Positions 18,786-27,846 of a stretch of 64,000 nucleotides of DNA are shown here, in pieces. The stretch is from positions 5,058,001 to 5,122,000 of the forward strand of contig NZ_CP118108.1 of the NCBI RefSeq assembly GCF_028747985.1, written 5' to 3'. This stretch comes from Paenibacillus urinalis (GTDB taxonomy: Bacteria; Bacillota; Bacilli; Paenibacillales; Paenibacillaceae). The position numbers and the translations under genes were made by a program. The number at the start of each line of letters is the position of its first letter. Position 1 is the stretch's first letter. The notes under the pieces were generated by a model. The model ran no database searches. It was given only the letters and a program-made list of their open reading frames with translations, and was not told the DNA's origin.

Positions 18786-20009
18786 ATGGATATGCAGAGC
18801 GGCAAATTATACTGGCCAACCACGGTCCGCAATCCTCCTGTTTATCCGTCTTTAGCAGAGGATATTCAGTGTGACGTTCTAGTAATCGGGGCGGGAATAT
18901 CAGGATCTCTGTGCGCCTATCATCTTGCTGAACGGGGGTTAAAGGTTGCTGTCGTAGACAAACGCAGGATCGGAGAAGGCAGCACCAGTGCCAATACCGC
19001 TGTTATCCAGCTATCAGGTGAGAAGAGCTTCGTGACACTGGCCAACCACTATGGTGAACAGATCATCGCGCGGCATATACACCTGTGCTGGCAGGCGCTG
19101 AATGAGCTTGAAGACATTTGTACGAAGCTGCCGATTAATGCACAGTTTGTTCGCAGAGACAGCCTGTATTACGCTTCCTCTACCGAAGACATTCCTTCCA
19201 TTCATAAGGAGTATGACTTCATGAGCAGGCTTGGACTTCCAGTCGAGTTGTGGAATAGGGAGCAGATCAGAGCTGTGTATCCTTTCGACAAACCGGCTGC
19301 ACTGTACAGCTACAACGAGGCAGAGCTGAACCCGCTCAAATTCGTGTATGGATTATTGGAGAGGGTGAAGTCTCTCGGCGGCTCCATTTACGGTGAAACA
19401 GAAATTACAGGAAGAAGAAAGGATCTGAAGGAAGCTGTCTTTTATACGGCTGCTCCTCGCCGGCACCAGATCAAGGCCCAGCATGTCATTATCGCTGCAG
19501 GGAATGAGAACCGTGATTTTCAATCCGAGAAAAATGCTGATATGATCAGCTCCTATGCTGTAATCACCAAGCCGGTACCTGACCTCTCCAGCTGGTATAA
19601 GCGCACATTAATCTGGGAAACCGCACGTCCTTATGTCTATATGCGGACAACACCGGACAATCGTGTCATCATTGGTGGAATGGACAAAGATACCACCATC
19701 CCTGAGGCCAGAGATACCAAAATCATGCGGAGCCGGGACAAATTAATGGAAGCCTTCCACAAGCTGTTTCCAGATATCCCGGCAGAGCCTGAATATTGGC
19801 TTGGCGGCTTCTTGAGCGTAACGCATGACGGTCTTCCCATGATAGGCCGGTATGAAGCGTATCCGCACTGTCACATGATGATGGGCTATGGGGACACAGC
19901 CATTGTATACAATGGCGTCTTATCCAGAATATTGGCCGATGTCATTACTGAGGGATCAAGCCCAGACCTCGGCATCTATCTGAACACCAGACCTCTTCAT
20001 ACGGAATAA
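18786..20009 (+). CDS. DAO-family FAD-dependent oxidoreductase, paralogue 3
   Basis: 407 residues, the third member of the cluster (MDMQSGKLYWPTTV start). FAD motif VIGAGISGSLCA; it differs from the others in the substrate half: YGDTAIVYN replaces YGDNGTVYN and the glycine-rich stretch before the end reads GGFLSVTHDGLPMIG. This suggests divergence of substrate range, though that is inference. The ATG follows GGGAGA. A strong terminator follows, closing the plus-strand block. Confidence 0.87.
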   Translation: MDMQSGKLYWPTTVRNPPVYPSLAEDIQCDVLVIGAGISGSLCAYHLAERGLKVAVVDKRRIGEGSTSANTAVIQLSGEKSFVTLANHYGEQIIARHIHLCWQALNELEDICTKLPINAQFVRRDSLYYASSTEDIPSIHKEYDFMSRLGLPVELWNREQIRAVYPFDKPAALYSYNEAELNPLKFVYGLLERVKSLGGSIYGETEITGRRKDLKEAVFYTAAPRRHQIKAQHVIIAAGNENRDFQSEKNADMISSYAVITKPVPDLSSWYKRTLIWETARPYVYMRTTPDNRVIIGGMDKDTTIPEARDTKIMRSRDKLMEAFHKLFPDIPAEPEYWLGGFLSVTHDGLPMIGRYEAYPHCHMMMGYGDTAIVYNGVLSRILADVITEGSSPDLGIYLNTRPLHTE

Positions 20010-20023
20010 CTCCAAAATTTAAG

Positions 20024-20078
20024 CAGGAGGCAGCCATGGACGAAAGATAGAGTCCGTGGCTGCCTCCTGTTTATGTTT
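20024..20078 (+). terminator. Intrinsic terminator of the FAD oxidoreductase block
   Basis: Stem of 18 bp with few mismatches (20024-20041 with 20052-20069), 10-base loop, then TTATGTTTATTT. Confidence 0.9.
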
Positions 20079-20146
20079 ATTTGTATTACTGCCCCTACAC
20101 GTTAGGACGTTTTAACTCACTGAAATCGATGATCGTGGGCATTGCA

Positions 20147-20941
20147 TTAATAAATAGTCGGCACCATTCCCCCATCCATACGGATCGGAGAGCCTTTAAA
20201 TGCGGAGGCATAAGGACTGCATATAAATGCAGCTAGTCTGCCAATTTCCAGCGGTCTGATAAATCGCTGAATCTCCGATTGGGGTAGATTTGACGCCATA
20301 AATTGTCTCTCCTTTTCCGAAAAAGACATCTTATCGTCAGCATAAATCCCCTCGATGATCTGCTGCACATTTTCGGAGAGCGTTGGTCCCGGCATAATCG
20401 TATTGACCGTTACTTCAGTGCCTATCGTTAATTTGGACAGACTTTTCGATAAGGACAGCAGCATTGATTTCGTCATGCAATACTGCGGCATCTGACCTGA
20501 AGGCATCACGGCCTCCTCACTCGCAATAAAGATCATGCGTCCAAAATTATTTTTCAGCATTTGAGGTAAATAAAATTTAGACAGACCGTTGGCTGCAAGT
20601 ACATTTGTACGGAAATATTTTTCCCAGGTTGCATCATCCACGTCCTCATATTGCATAATTTCATAGATCCCCATATTGTTAACCAAAATATCCACATGCG
20701 GATATTTCTCAAACAGAGTCTCTCTCTGTTTCATATCTACAATGTCGGCAGCCGCATTTTGAGGAGAAGTCGTTGGAAATTGCGACCGAATTTCGTTAAG
20801 GGTTAGTTCTACTTCTTCGTTATTTCTTCCATTAATAAGTACATTCACGCCTTCTCTAGCAAGTTCAATAGCAATGGCCTTCCCTATACCTTTCGTTGAA
20901 CCCGTGATCAAAGCCGTCTTGTTGTGTAATCCCATATCCAT
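20147..20941 (-). CDS. Short-chain dehydrogenase/reductase (SDR)
   Basis: 264-residue classical SDR. The NAD(P) site is ITGSTKGIGKA (about 13-23), the structural motif is NNMGIYE, the catalytic Ser lies in IASEEA and the catalytic pair is YCMTK (Tyr and Lys four apart). The C-terminal RMDGGMVPTIY is typical. The Arg in NGRNNEE after strand 2 suggests NADP(H). Substrate unknown. It lies 117 bp downstream of an AraC-family regulator on the same strand, which may control it. Confidence 0.9.
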   Translation of the reverse strand: MDMGLHNKTALITGSTKGIGKAIAIELAREGVNVLINGRNNEEVELTLNEIRSQFPTTSPQNAAADIVDMKQRETLFEKYPHVDILVNNMGIYEIMQYEDVDDATWEKYFRTNVLAANGLSKFYLPQMLKNNFGRMIFIASEEAVMPSGQMPQYCMTKSMLLSLSKSLSKLTIGTEVTVNTIMPGPTLSENVQQIIEGIYADDKMSFSEKERQFMASNLPQSEIQRFIRPLEIGRLAAFICSPYASAFKGSPIRMDGGMVPTIY

Positions 20942-21058
20942 AATGCATTTCCCCTAAAATTGTGGTGACATAGACTCGCAAATCCATCTATGCGATAGGG
21001 ATTATATTACCTTATGAAGTTAGTCATGCATCTAGCTCATGGCGTCAAGCTTCTTGCA

Positions 21059-22093
21059 TTACATGCCAATAAATATCTTCTTCCCGCCATTTAGATATTC
21101 GGAGCGCCAATGAGAAGGGGTGTCCCCTTCCCATTGACGGAAAGCGCGATAAAATGAATTCTGGTCCTCGTATCCAACCAAGAACGCCACTTCTTTGATC
21201 TCGAGCGAGGGATCGGCCAAATATTCGATTGCCTGCTCATGTCTCGTTTGCGTTAATAGCACCTTATAACTCGTACCTTCGTCAGTAAGCCTCCGCTGAA
21301 GTGTTCGGTCGCTCATATGGAGCTCCTTCGCCACCGTCTGCATGTCGGGCCTGCCTCCCATAAGGCTCCGTTTCATCATCCACTTTACGGTGTCAGTAAG
21401 GGAGCGGTGGTGCAGCTGTTCCTCATCCAGCGTTCGATCCATCACCGGGGTCAGGATATCGAGCAGCTCTTCGTTATATGATGTAAAAGGAAGATCCAAG
21501 TCCCGTTGCCACAGCGTAATCCGGTTTCTGTCTCTACCTACCCGGACAGGACATCCGAAATAAGCTTCCAATGTCTGCACATTACCCATGGACTGTACAA
21601 ATTCAACGCAGCGTGCTGTCAATTCACGCCCTGTTCCCCGGCGCCCCAGCTCCAGAAGGTAGGCTAGCGTAATGCCCACCAATACCGATGGACCAGGCGC
21701 GTCCGTATGCTGCCACTGCAGCTCGACAATGCAGTCCTCGCCTGCCTCGGTAATACGCAAGCCCTCAGGAGGACACATTTGTTTGTACCTTGCCATGCGA
21801 TATAGAGCATCTCGATAATTGCGGGCATGGTATGTCGCCAACACAGCCGGCGGATATTGTGCGGTTTCGAAGGCTTGGGCAAGTCCAATGATACTTTCGG
21901 CAGCATCCCCTGCTAGATCTGAATAAGCCTGCCATATTGCAAAGTACTCGCTAGTGGTGACTTTTGGCTCCGTGATGACCGTAAGCGGCAGTCCTGCTCT
22001 GCGAGCTACATCCAGAGGAGCAATTCCTAACGATTTGAGTCCGGACCAGAATCCCGATGGAAATTTAATATGCGCAGCAGTGTGTGATGTCAT
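21059..22093 (-). CDS. AraC-family transcriptional regulator (N-terminal AraC-binding-domain type)
   Basis: 344 residues. The N-terminal two thirds looks like the effector domain of the OruR/ArgR-like AraC group, and the C-terminal HTH (about 235-335) has TVAKELHMSDRTLQRRLTDEGTSYK and EVAFLVGYEDQNSFYRAFRQWEGDTPSHWR. The ATG at 22093 is chosen because AAGGAGG stands 7 bases before it; the TTG two codons upstream is too close. Divergent from the DUF2798 gene, and upstream of the SDR gene on the same strand. Effector unknown. Confidence 0.87.
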   Translation of the reverse strand: MTSHTAAHIKFPSGFWSGLKSLGIAPLDVARRAGLPLTVITEPKVTTSEYFAIWQAYSDLAGDAAESIIGLAQAFETAQYPPAVLATYHARNYRDALYRMARYKQMCPPEGLRITEAGEDCIVELQWQHTDAPGPSVLVGITLAYLLELGRRGTGRELTARCVEFVQSMGNVQTLEAYFGCPVRVGRDRNRITLWQRDLDLPFTSYNEELLDILTPVMDRTLDEEQLHHRSLTDTVKWMMKRSLMGGRPDMQTVAKELHMSDRTLQRRLTDEGTSYKVLLTQTRHEQAIEYLADPSLEIKEVAFLVGYEDQNSFYRAFRQWEGDTPSHWRSEYLNGGKKIFIGM

Positions 22094-22244
22094 ATACAAG
22101 CCTCCTTGTCTACTTAAGCCTAATTCCTTCCCATCAGCTGAGCTAGCGCTAATGCTTCTAAAAAAGACACAAAATTGTCACTTATGAAGCAAGCAGCGTG
22201 TCATATATCATAACCTTTATGTTGTTCTAATAAAGGAAGGATGT

Positions 22245-22727
22245 ATGAAATTGCCTAGTAATAAGAAAGAAGGAATGATCTTTGGACTGTTTATGTGTTT
22301 TGGAATGGTCCTGATCATGTCACTGTATAACACAGCTTTAGTCGGATTCTCCACATTTCATGTCCAAACGTTTGCCATTCAATTTGTCATAACCTTTATT
22401 ATCGCTTTTCTCGCAGAGTCTGTCGTGGAACCCAAGGCGCGTAAATTGGCATTATCTCTGCCTTATGATAAATCGAAGCCCATTAACATCATTCTAGCCA
22501 TTGCCGTGTGTATGGTCCCGATGATGGTGCTCATCATGTCTGTCTATGGCATGATTCTGAAATCCATGATGGTAGGAATCGAAGGTTCTATTTTCACAGC
22601 CTACCTCAAAACAGTCGGTCTAAACATTATCGTTGCACTCCCGGCACAGCTGCTGATTGTGGGACCGATCTCACGGTTCTTGCTAACGAAGTTTGTTAAA
22701 CCAGCACCTCAGCTTCAGCCGGAGTGA
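22245..22727 (+). CDS. DUF2798-family membrane protein
   Basis: 160 residues with four predicted TM helices (about 13-33, 43-60, 80-104, 120-142), arranged as two similar halves (IFGLFMCFGMVLIMSLYN and ILAIAVCMVPMMVLIMSVYG), as in DUF2798 proteins. Function unknown. The ATG follows AAGGAAGG. Divergently transcribed from the AraC regulator and closed by a terminator. Confidence 0.75.
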   Translation: MKLPSNKKEGMIFGLFMCFGMVLIMSLYNTALVGFSTFHVQTFAIQFVITFIIAFLAESVVEPKARKLALSLPYDKSKPINIILAIAVCMVPMMVLIMSVYGMILKSMMVGIEGSIFTAYLKTVGLNIIVALPAQLLIVGPISRFLLTKFVKPAPQLQPE

Positions 22728-22748
22728 AGCGAATAAATAAGGAAGCAG

Positions 22749-22772
22749 GCTGCCCTTGGCAGCTTTCTTTTT
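22749..22772 (+). terminator. Intrinsic terminator of the DUF2798 gene
   Basis: GCTGCC-CTT-GGCAGC hairpin followed by TTTCTTTTTT. Confidence 0.85.
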
Positions 22773-22813
22773 TCCAATAAAGTGGGAAATCTATCACCTC
22801 ACCCTTTACAAAT

Positions 22814-23200
22814 TTATATAAATTGTATACGACATCCCCCTTTTGTCTTATCACCCTCCACCTTGATCAAGTGAATGCGGTGAGCTGTAAGAACGGTTAA
22901 TGTCCCCTGCTTATCCTCCTCAAACTTTTCCTTCCACACTATTTGTTTGCCGTCACTCCATTCCAGAACTAGCTCCCCTTCTTCAACTGTTACCTCATAG
23001 GAGAATGTGACCGTCTCTTCTTTCCTTAATACAAATTGATAATACTCAACGCCAGTAAATTTCTTATAGGAGATGCTGAGACTCTTTCCTGCATGTTTGT
23101 AGAAGTAGCCCCACTTAATACTTGTTTTGAACTTTTTCTTTCTTATTAATACGATGACGATGATAGTCATAATGATTAGAGCAATACCGTTTGCAAGCAC
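22814..23200 (-). CDS. Small single-pass membrane protein of unknown function
   Basis: Not recognised. With the GTG start at 23200 it has 128 residues: a TM helix at the N-terminus (IALIIMTIIVIVLI), a basic stretch RKKKFKTSIKWGYF, and a soluble, strand-rich domain. The upstream ATG at 23239 has no ribosome binding site and sits about where the transcript would start, while GTG at 23200 follows AAAGGTGG with 6 bases spacing, so the shorter form is preferred. Divergent from the membrane protein at 23356 across a shared palindromic promoter region. Confidence 0.6.
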   Translation of the reverse strand: MLANGIALIIMTIIVIVLIRKKKFKTSIKWGYFYKHAGKSLSISYKKFTGVEYYQFVLRKEETVTFSYEVTVEEGELVLEWSDGKQIVWKEKFEEDKQGTLTVLTAHRIHLIKVEGDKTKGGCRIQFI

Positions 23201-23241
23201 ATTGTTCCACCTTTCTTCTTCGACTCCTAAGATGCTCATCT

Positions 23242-23271
23242 AATTATACTAGACTCAGGTCCAGTATAATT
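23242..23271. promoter_or_regulatory. Inverted repeat over divergent promoter region
   Basis: Perfect 9-bp arms AATTATACT (23242-23250) and AGTATAATT (23263-23271) with a 12-base spacer. Each arm contains a TATAAT box on one strand, so the repeat may simply be two back-to-back -10 boxes or a shared operator for the two flanking genes. Confidence 0.5.
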
Positions 23272-23355
23272 CACTTTCTCAAGACCGATTACAGCGTATA
23301 ACAAGTATGATAAGATTCTGCTTAGATAAAATTTAGAGGGAAGGAGTGTCTCGCC

Positions 23356-23874
23356 TTGAGTATTAAAAACAAAGCAAGTTTGTTTGCCCCGCTGTTCATT
23401 ATCGTCGGTGTGTTCCTGCTGCTGAACTCAGGTAAACATCTCGGAACCGGCTCCATCTTCGCCTATTTCTGGCCGTCCTTTTTCATCATCCCGCTGGGCA
23501 TCTTTTTTCACTGGCTATATTTCTCGCTGATCGGAAGAGGCATCGGGCTGCTTGTACCCGGAGGGATCCTGCTCGTCGCAGGACTGACCTGCCAGATTGC
23601 TATTGTAACCGACAGCTGGATTACGATGTGGCCGGGCTTTATCCTTGCTGTCGCAGCCGGGCTATTTGAACTGTATTGGTTCGGCGGGCGAAATAAATAT
23701 TTGCTGATTCCGATCAATATTCTGACCGCCTTGTCCTTCGTCTTCTTCATTGCGTTCTCGCTTGGCTCCATGCTGAATCAATTCTCTGTTGTCCAGCCTT
23801 TCATTGCGCTGATTCTCATCGTAGCTGGAGTATTGGTTCTGTTTCGCCGCAAAAAGAAGCCGCATTTCTATTGA
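23356..23874 (+). CDS. Polytopic membrane protein of unknown function
   Basis: 172 residues, TTG start after GGAAGGAG. About five TM helices and a basic C-terminal tail FRRKKKPHFY. Glycine-rich helices (GIGLLVPGGILLVAGL, MWPGFILAVAAGLFELYW) resemble the hydrophobic N-terminal halves of LiaF/DUF5668-type proteins, but the soluble LiaF domain is absent. Function not known. A terminator follows. Confidence 0.65.
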   Translation: MSIKNKASLFAPLFIIVGVFLLLNSGKHLGTGSIFAYFWPSFFIIPLGIFFHWLYFSLIGRGIGLLVPGGILLVAGLTCQIAIVTDSWITMWPGFILAVAAGLFELYWFGGRNKYLLIPINILTALSFVFFIAFSLGSMLNQFSVVQPFIALILIVAGVLVLFRRKKKPHFY

Positions 23875-23931
23875 TGTCTGACAGAATTCTAGTCTGCTAT
23901 GGCTACATATAACATCGGCAAGCCTCTCCTC

Positions 23932-23953
23932 GTTTTAGGGCAGAGGTTTTTTG
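23932..23953 (+). terminator. Intrinsic terminator
   Basis: GCCTCT paired with AGAGG across a short loop, then TTTTTT at 23947-23952. Confidence 0.7.
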
Positions 23954-24028
23954 CTTTAAAGAACTACACCCTTTAGAATAGTAAGTGGAGATCTTATCCA
24001 TAACGCATCAAAAAAGGAGGCAATTGAA

Positions 24029-24958
24029 TTGACTAAAGCAACGCAGCTCGGTAAATCAGAACTGTACGTAAATCCGATCGGACTTGGAGCAAACGCGGTC
24101 GGAGGACATAATTTGTACCCTAACCTGGATGAAGAGGCGGGAAAAGAGGTCATTCGCACTGCTATCCAGAACGGTGTTAACCTGATTGATACAGCCTTTA
24201 TTTATGGCCCAAGACGCTCGGAAGAGCTGATCGGACAGGTTATTAAAGAGATGGGAGCCCGTGATCAAGTCGTTATCGCGACCAAAGGCGCCCATGATGA
24301 GAATAACAAGTATGCACCCAACAACTCCCCGGCATTTCTGAAGCAGCAGGTGGAGGACAGCTTAAATCGACTCCAATCGGATTACATTGATCTGTATTAT
24401 ATTCACTTTCCAGATGAGGACACGCCGAAGGATGAAGCCGTTGGGGCACTGAAGGAGCTTAAGGACCAAGGTAAAATTAGAGCTATCGGGGTATCCAACT
24501 TCTCTACCCAACAGCTGAAGCAAGCGAACAAGGATGGTTATGTGGATGTCCTTCAATCCGAATATAATCTGCTGAATCGCGAGGTAGAACGTGAAATACT
24601 GCCTTATACTGCGGCCAATCAGATTACCTTCATCCCTTATTTCCCGTTAGTATCAGGCCTTCTTGGCGGCAAATATACGAAGGACACCCAGTTCAATGAT
24701 TTACGGAAGGATAATCGGGAATTTCAGGGGGAGCGCTATCTGCATAACCTGGAAAAAGTAGAGCAAATTCGCAAGATTGCAGATCAAAAGGGCGTTGAGG
24801 TCGCTCATCTGGTGCTCGCATGGTATTTGACGAAGGACTCCGTTGATGCACTCATCCCTGGCGCGAAGCGGCCTGAACAAGTACTGAACAACCTGAAGAC
24901 ACTGGAAGTGAAGCTGAACGAAGCAGAAATCGCACAGATCGGCCATATCTTCTCTTAG
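24029..24958 (+). CDS. Aldo/keto reductase
   Basis: 309-residue NADPH-dependent (beta/alpha)8 oxidoreductase. [19 protein letters not shown] holds the catalytic Asp and Tyr, VIATKGA the Lys, and DLYYIHFPD the His of the AKR tetrad. The C-terminal [14 protein letters not shown] binds the cofactor phosphate. Start is TTG after AAGGAGG. Similar to YhdN/IolS-type general aldehyde reductases. Stands alone, ended by a terminator. Confidence 0.92.
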   Translation: MTKATQLGKSELYVNPIGLGANAVGGHNLYPNLDEEAGKEVIRTAIQNGVNLIDTAFIYGPRRSEELIGQVIKEMGARDQVVIATKGAHDENNKYAPNNSPAFLKQQVEDSLNRLQSDYIDLYYIHFPDEDTPKDEAVGALKELKDQGKIRAIGVSNFSTQQLKQANKDGYVDVLQSEYNLLNREVEREILPYTAANQITFIPYFPLVSGLLGGKYTKDTQFNDLRKDNREFQGERYLHNLEKVEQIRKIADQKGVEVAHLVLAWYLTKDSVDALIPGAKRPEQVLNNLKTLEVKLNEAEIAQIGHIFS

Positions 24959-24977
24959 TCTCAATCCATTTATACCA

Positions 24978-25006
24978 AGCTCGCAGTCACGCTGCGGGCT
25001 TTTTTA
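24978..25006 (+). terminator. Intrinsic terminator of the aldo/keto reductase gene
   Basis: AGCTCGCAG paired with CTGCGGGCT, 5-base loop, followed by TTTTT. Confidence 0.88.
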
Positions 25007-25212
25007 TGCAGAAAACCAACCTATATTTGGCGTTTTTTCTACTATCCACTCTGTTATTCCATATAATGAGGTTGGCACCATATCCCTCTTTACGGTAAAA
25101 TTTATATTTGGCACTTCCTGCCTGAAATTTGAATAATTATCAAGTGAACTTATAAACGAATTCATGATCAATTTGAGCTTGCTCAATCAGAAATGGTGGA
25201 AACAGAAAAAAC

Positions 25213-26409
25213 ATGATGTACACAGACTGGCTATATTGGCTATTCGTACTCGCAGCAATTGTCCTGTACTATATCAGCCCTCATCGGATTAGACCGCTTG
25301 TACTTATTACGGCGGGGATTTCATTTTATTCCTATTATGCAGGCTCCTTTGTCCTACTGCTGCTTGCAGAGGCGATTATTGCCTTCCTGCTGATTCATAG
25401 CTCCTTGAAACGTGGTAAACGCTGGATCTATCCTGCGACCATCATGTTAATCATCCTTGTACTCGGATATTTCAAGTACGGCAGCTGGCTTGGCAGCATG
25501 GTGAACAGCTTATTTGGGTTTATAAACGAACCTTCCCTTCCTACCGTAGATGATCTCATACTACCGCTAGGGATTTCTTACTTTACCTTTGAGCTGATTC
25601 ATTATGTCATTGAGAAGAAGCGTGGAAATCTACCGCAGCATAAGCCTGTGGGCTTCCTGGCATTTCTCTTCTTCTTTCCAACGATGGTGGCTGGCCCGAT
25701 CAAGCAGTTTCAGCAGTTCTACCCTCAGCTGACCGCCGCTTTTCAATGGAAGAATGTTCGAATCGGCGTCCTGCGTATCGGGATTGGATTATTCAAAAAG
25801 CTGGTGCTCGCCGCCTCCCTTGACATTCTTGCTCAGCCTATTTATTCGCCGGAAGGAATAAGCGGCGCGGACACATGGACTTTATGGGTATCGCTGATTG
25901 CCTACACCTTTGTTATCTATTTTGATTTCTCGGGCTACTCAGATATTGCAATCGGGACGGCACGTTTATTCGGCATCGTTATACCAGAGAATTTCCGTAA
26001 TCCCTATCTCGCCCGCAGTATTGCCGAGTTCTGGAACCGCTGGCATATCTCGCTGGGCTCCTGGCTTACTCGTTACGTCTACTTTCCACTCGGGGGAAGC
26101 CGTGTACCCAAAGCACGGATTTATGTAAACCTGATGTGCACGATGACCGTGTCTGGAATGTGGCATGGTGCAGCCTGGCACTTTGTAGTATGGGGGATGT
26201 TTCATGGCATCATGCTCTGTATTCATCGTTTCTTTATTAAGGAAATCAAGCCCCTTGTGAGACCCGTACCGGTCTGGCTTAAACCTGGAACGACACTGCT
26301 TGCCATTGGAATGACTTTCTTTGGCGTTACCCTGAGCCGGGTGTTCTTCGTGCTGCCCGTATCGGATGGAATGGATTTAATGCTAAGACTGTTCGGTCTT
26401 GGCTCCTGA
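25213..26409 (+). CDS. MBOAT-family membrane-bound O-acyltransferase (DltB/AlgI-like)
   Basis: 398-residue polytopic acyltransferase that moves an acyl group across the membrane to a cell-surface polymer. Family marks are PLGISYFTFELIHYVIE, MVAGPIKQF, FWNRWHISLGSWLTRYVYFPLGGSR and MWHGAAWHFVVWGMFHGI, the last containing the essential MBOAT His. About 10 TM helices. It differs from true DltB in that no dltA or dltC genes are next to it. It forms an operon with the SGNH-like gene (18 bp downstream) and the DltX-like microprotein gene, so it is probably the membrane channel of a tripartite envelope-acylation system. The polymer and acyl donor are unknown. The ribosome binding site (GGTGGAAA) is weak. 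Confidence 0.9.
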   Translation: MMYTDWLYWLFVLAAIVLYYISPHRIRPLVLITAGISFYSYYAGSFVLLLLAEAIIAFLLIHSSLKRGKRWIYPATIMLIILVLGYFKYGSWLGSMVNSLFGFINEPSLPTVDDLILPLGISYFTFELIHYVIEKKRGNLPQHKPVGFLAFLFFFPTMVAGPIKQFQQFYPQLTAAFQWKNVRIGVLRIGIGLFKKLVLAASLDILAQPIYSPEGISGADTWTLWVSLIAYTFVIYFDFSGYSDIAIGTARLFGIVIPENFRNPYLARSIAEFWNRWHISLGSWLTRYVYFPLGGSRVPKARIYVNLMCTMTVSGMWHGAAWHFVVWGMFHGIMLCIHRFFIKEIKPLVRPVPVWLKPGTTLLAIGMTFFGVTLSRVFFVLPVSDGMDLMLRLFGLGS

Positions 26410-26427
26410 GAGTGAGGATGTAAGATC

Positions 26428-27588
26428 ATGTTAAATAAGCTTCCTATTAAAAAACTGACGATGGCGATGCTGGCTCTCGCTGTCCTTGGTTTATGCGCAA
26501 TAACCATCTGGGCCGGCAGTGCTGTGGAAGAGTCAGAGCAAGCGATCGTATCCTACGCTGAAGAAGAGCTGAGGGTGCCTGCCTATGATTCCGTTGTATA
26601 TACACCCCTGTGGATTGAGCATTTACAGGCGCAGCCGGATGACCATCAGCCATGGATTGGGCTGTTCGGAGCTTCCACCGTGTACGGAACAACTGTAAGA
26701 GATAGCAGTAACACCACCTCCGGCGTGCTGCAGGTTCACTTGAACGACAAGCGTGTGCTGAACCTCGGATTAACGGGGGCTCGGCTGGCCGAAACGTATG
26801 CCATCCTCGCCTCTGTCATTGATAAGGTCGATTATGTTGTCTATGAGATCAATTACGGTATACTTCCACTGACAGATAATGATCCTGAAGTAACGGTATA
26901 CCCTTCCTTGCTCAGCAAGCTGGATCAAAATATTCCGAAATCGTGGCTGCTTCATTCTCCTGCGAAGAACGAGGAGTCCGTACCTAATACCGTTCACGAT
27001 TTCATGACAACCGAAATATTAAGCCATTGGCCGCTGTACCATGACCGCGATGTATTAACTTACCGCCTGCTGTCTACACGTACTTCACTTGAGAAGCTGC
27101 GCAGGGAGGTAACTGCGGAACGAAATGAGAGACAAGGTATCGTGACACCTTACACTCCACCATATACACCCTATGAGCAGCTAACAGCCGAGCAGCAAGC
27201 GGGCATTGTCAATCATTTTACCAATCTATATACATGGAGCAAGCCATTTCATGCAGAGAGCAGCTTCGGACTGACCCTAATGAACAAGACCCTCGATTTG
27301 CTGGACAAGCATGACAAGCAGGCTGTCTTCTATTCGGCACCACTGGACAAGGATCTGATTACACGGCACAACATGCTGAATTGGACAGACTATTTTACGG
27401 TTATGGGGGCCTACCAGGAGCTTATTGAATCCCGCGGATATCCCTTCATTGATTTCAATGCCGGGGGGAGTAACCTGATACCGCATGAGTTCTATCACGA
27501 CTCTTCGCACATGGTAGATGAAGGAAGCCGAATCTTTGGGGAAATCTTATACGAAAGGCTGTTGCCATATGGAATTACAGCGCAGTAA
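26428..27588 (+). CDS. SGNH-hydrolase-like O-acyltransferase partner of the MBOAT
   Basis: 386 residues with an N-terminal TM anchor (about 11-31) and an extracytoplasmic domain. LFGASTVYG puts a candidate nucleophile Ser at about 83, and YHDSSHMVDEG near residues 356-366 gives the Asp-x-x-His of the SGNH/GDSL fold. In DltB/DltD and AlgI/AlgJ/AlgX type systems such a protein takes the acyl group from the MBOAT channel and puts it on the polymer, so the same role is inferred. Its end overlaps the start of the microprotein gene by 20 bp. Confidence 0.8.
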   Translation: MLNKLPIKKLTMAMLALAVLGLCAITIWAGSAVEESEQAIVSYAEEELRVPAYDSVVYTPLWIEHLQAQPDDHQPWIGLFGASTVYGTTVRDSSNTTSGVLQVHLNDKRVLNLGLTGARLAETYAILASVIDKVDYVVYEINYGILPLTDNDPEVTVYPSLLSKLDQNIPKSWLLHSPAKNEESVPNTVHDFMTTEILSHWPLYHDRDVLTYRLLSTRTSLEKLRREVTAERNERQGIVTPYTPPYTPYEQLTAEQQAGIVNHFTNLYTWSKPFHAESSFGLTLMNKTLDLLDKHDKQAVFYSAPLDKDLITRHNMLNWTDYFTVMGAYQELIESRGYPFIDFNAGGSNLIPHEFYHDSSHMVDEGSRIFGEILYERLLPYGITAQ

Positions 27589-27751
27589 AACGCGGACAGA
27601 GCCCGATCTCTTTGATATCATTCCACGTGCAGCTCGAATTGCGGCTTATGGATTGATATCGATTGCGGGTGCAATTGTAATTATCGCCGTTGTGCTGGGG
27701 ATCATCTTCTTCTCGGGGGAATCCACGGAATTTATTTATATGAATTTTTAA
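27569..27751 (+). CDS. DltX-like single-pass microprotein ending in FxYxxF
   Basis: 60 residues: a cytoplasmic basic N-terminus, one TM helix (about 26-48, YGLISIAGAIVIIAVVLGIIFF) and a short outer tail that ends exactly in FIYMNF. This fits the C-terminal FxYxxF motif of DltX, where the Tyr has been proposed to carry the acyl group between DltB and DltD. The internal ATG at 27569 is chosen since a longer open frame upstream lies wholly inside the SGNH gene. It overlaps that gene by 20 bp and is followed by a terminator. Too short and diverged to be called from overall similarity; the call rests on size, topology, motif and gene order. Confidence 0.75.
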   Translation: MELQRSKTRTEPDLFDIIPRAARIAAYGLISIAGAIVIIAVVLGIIFFSGESTEFIYMNF

Positions 27752-27754
27752 CAA

Positions 27755-27794
27755 CAAAGGTCTGACTCTGCACGATGCAGTAGTCAGACCTTTG
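27755..27794 (+). terminator. Hairpin terminator of the acylation operon
   Basis: Long stem: CAAAGGTCTGACT and CTGCA pair with TGCAG and AGTCAGACCTTTG, with a single bulged T. Lies between convergent transcripts and may serve both. Confidence 0.7.
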
Positions 27795-27846
27795 CCGTGT
27801 TGATAACCTTTATATAGAAGCTATCCACATATTAGACTTAACAAAC

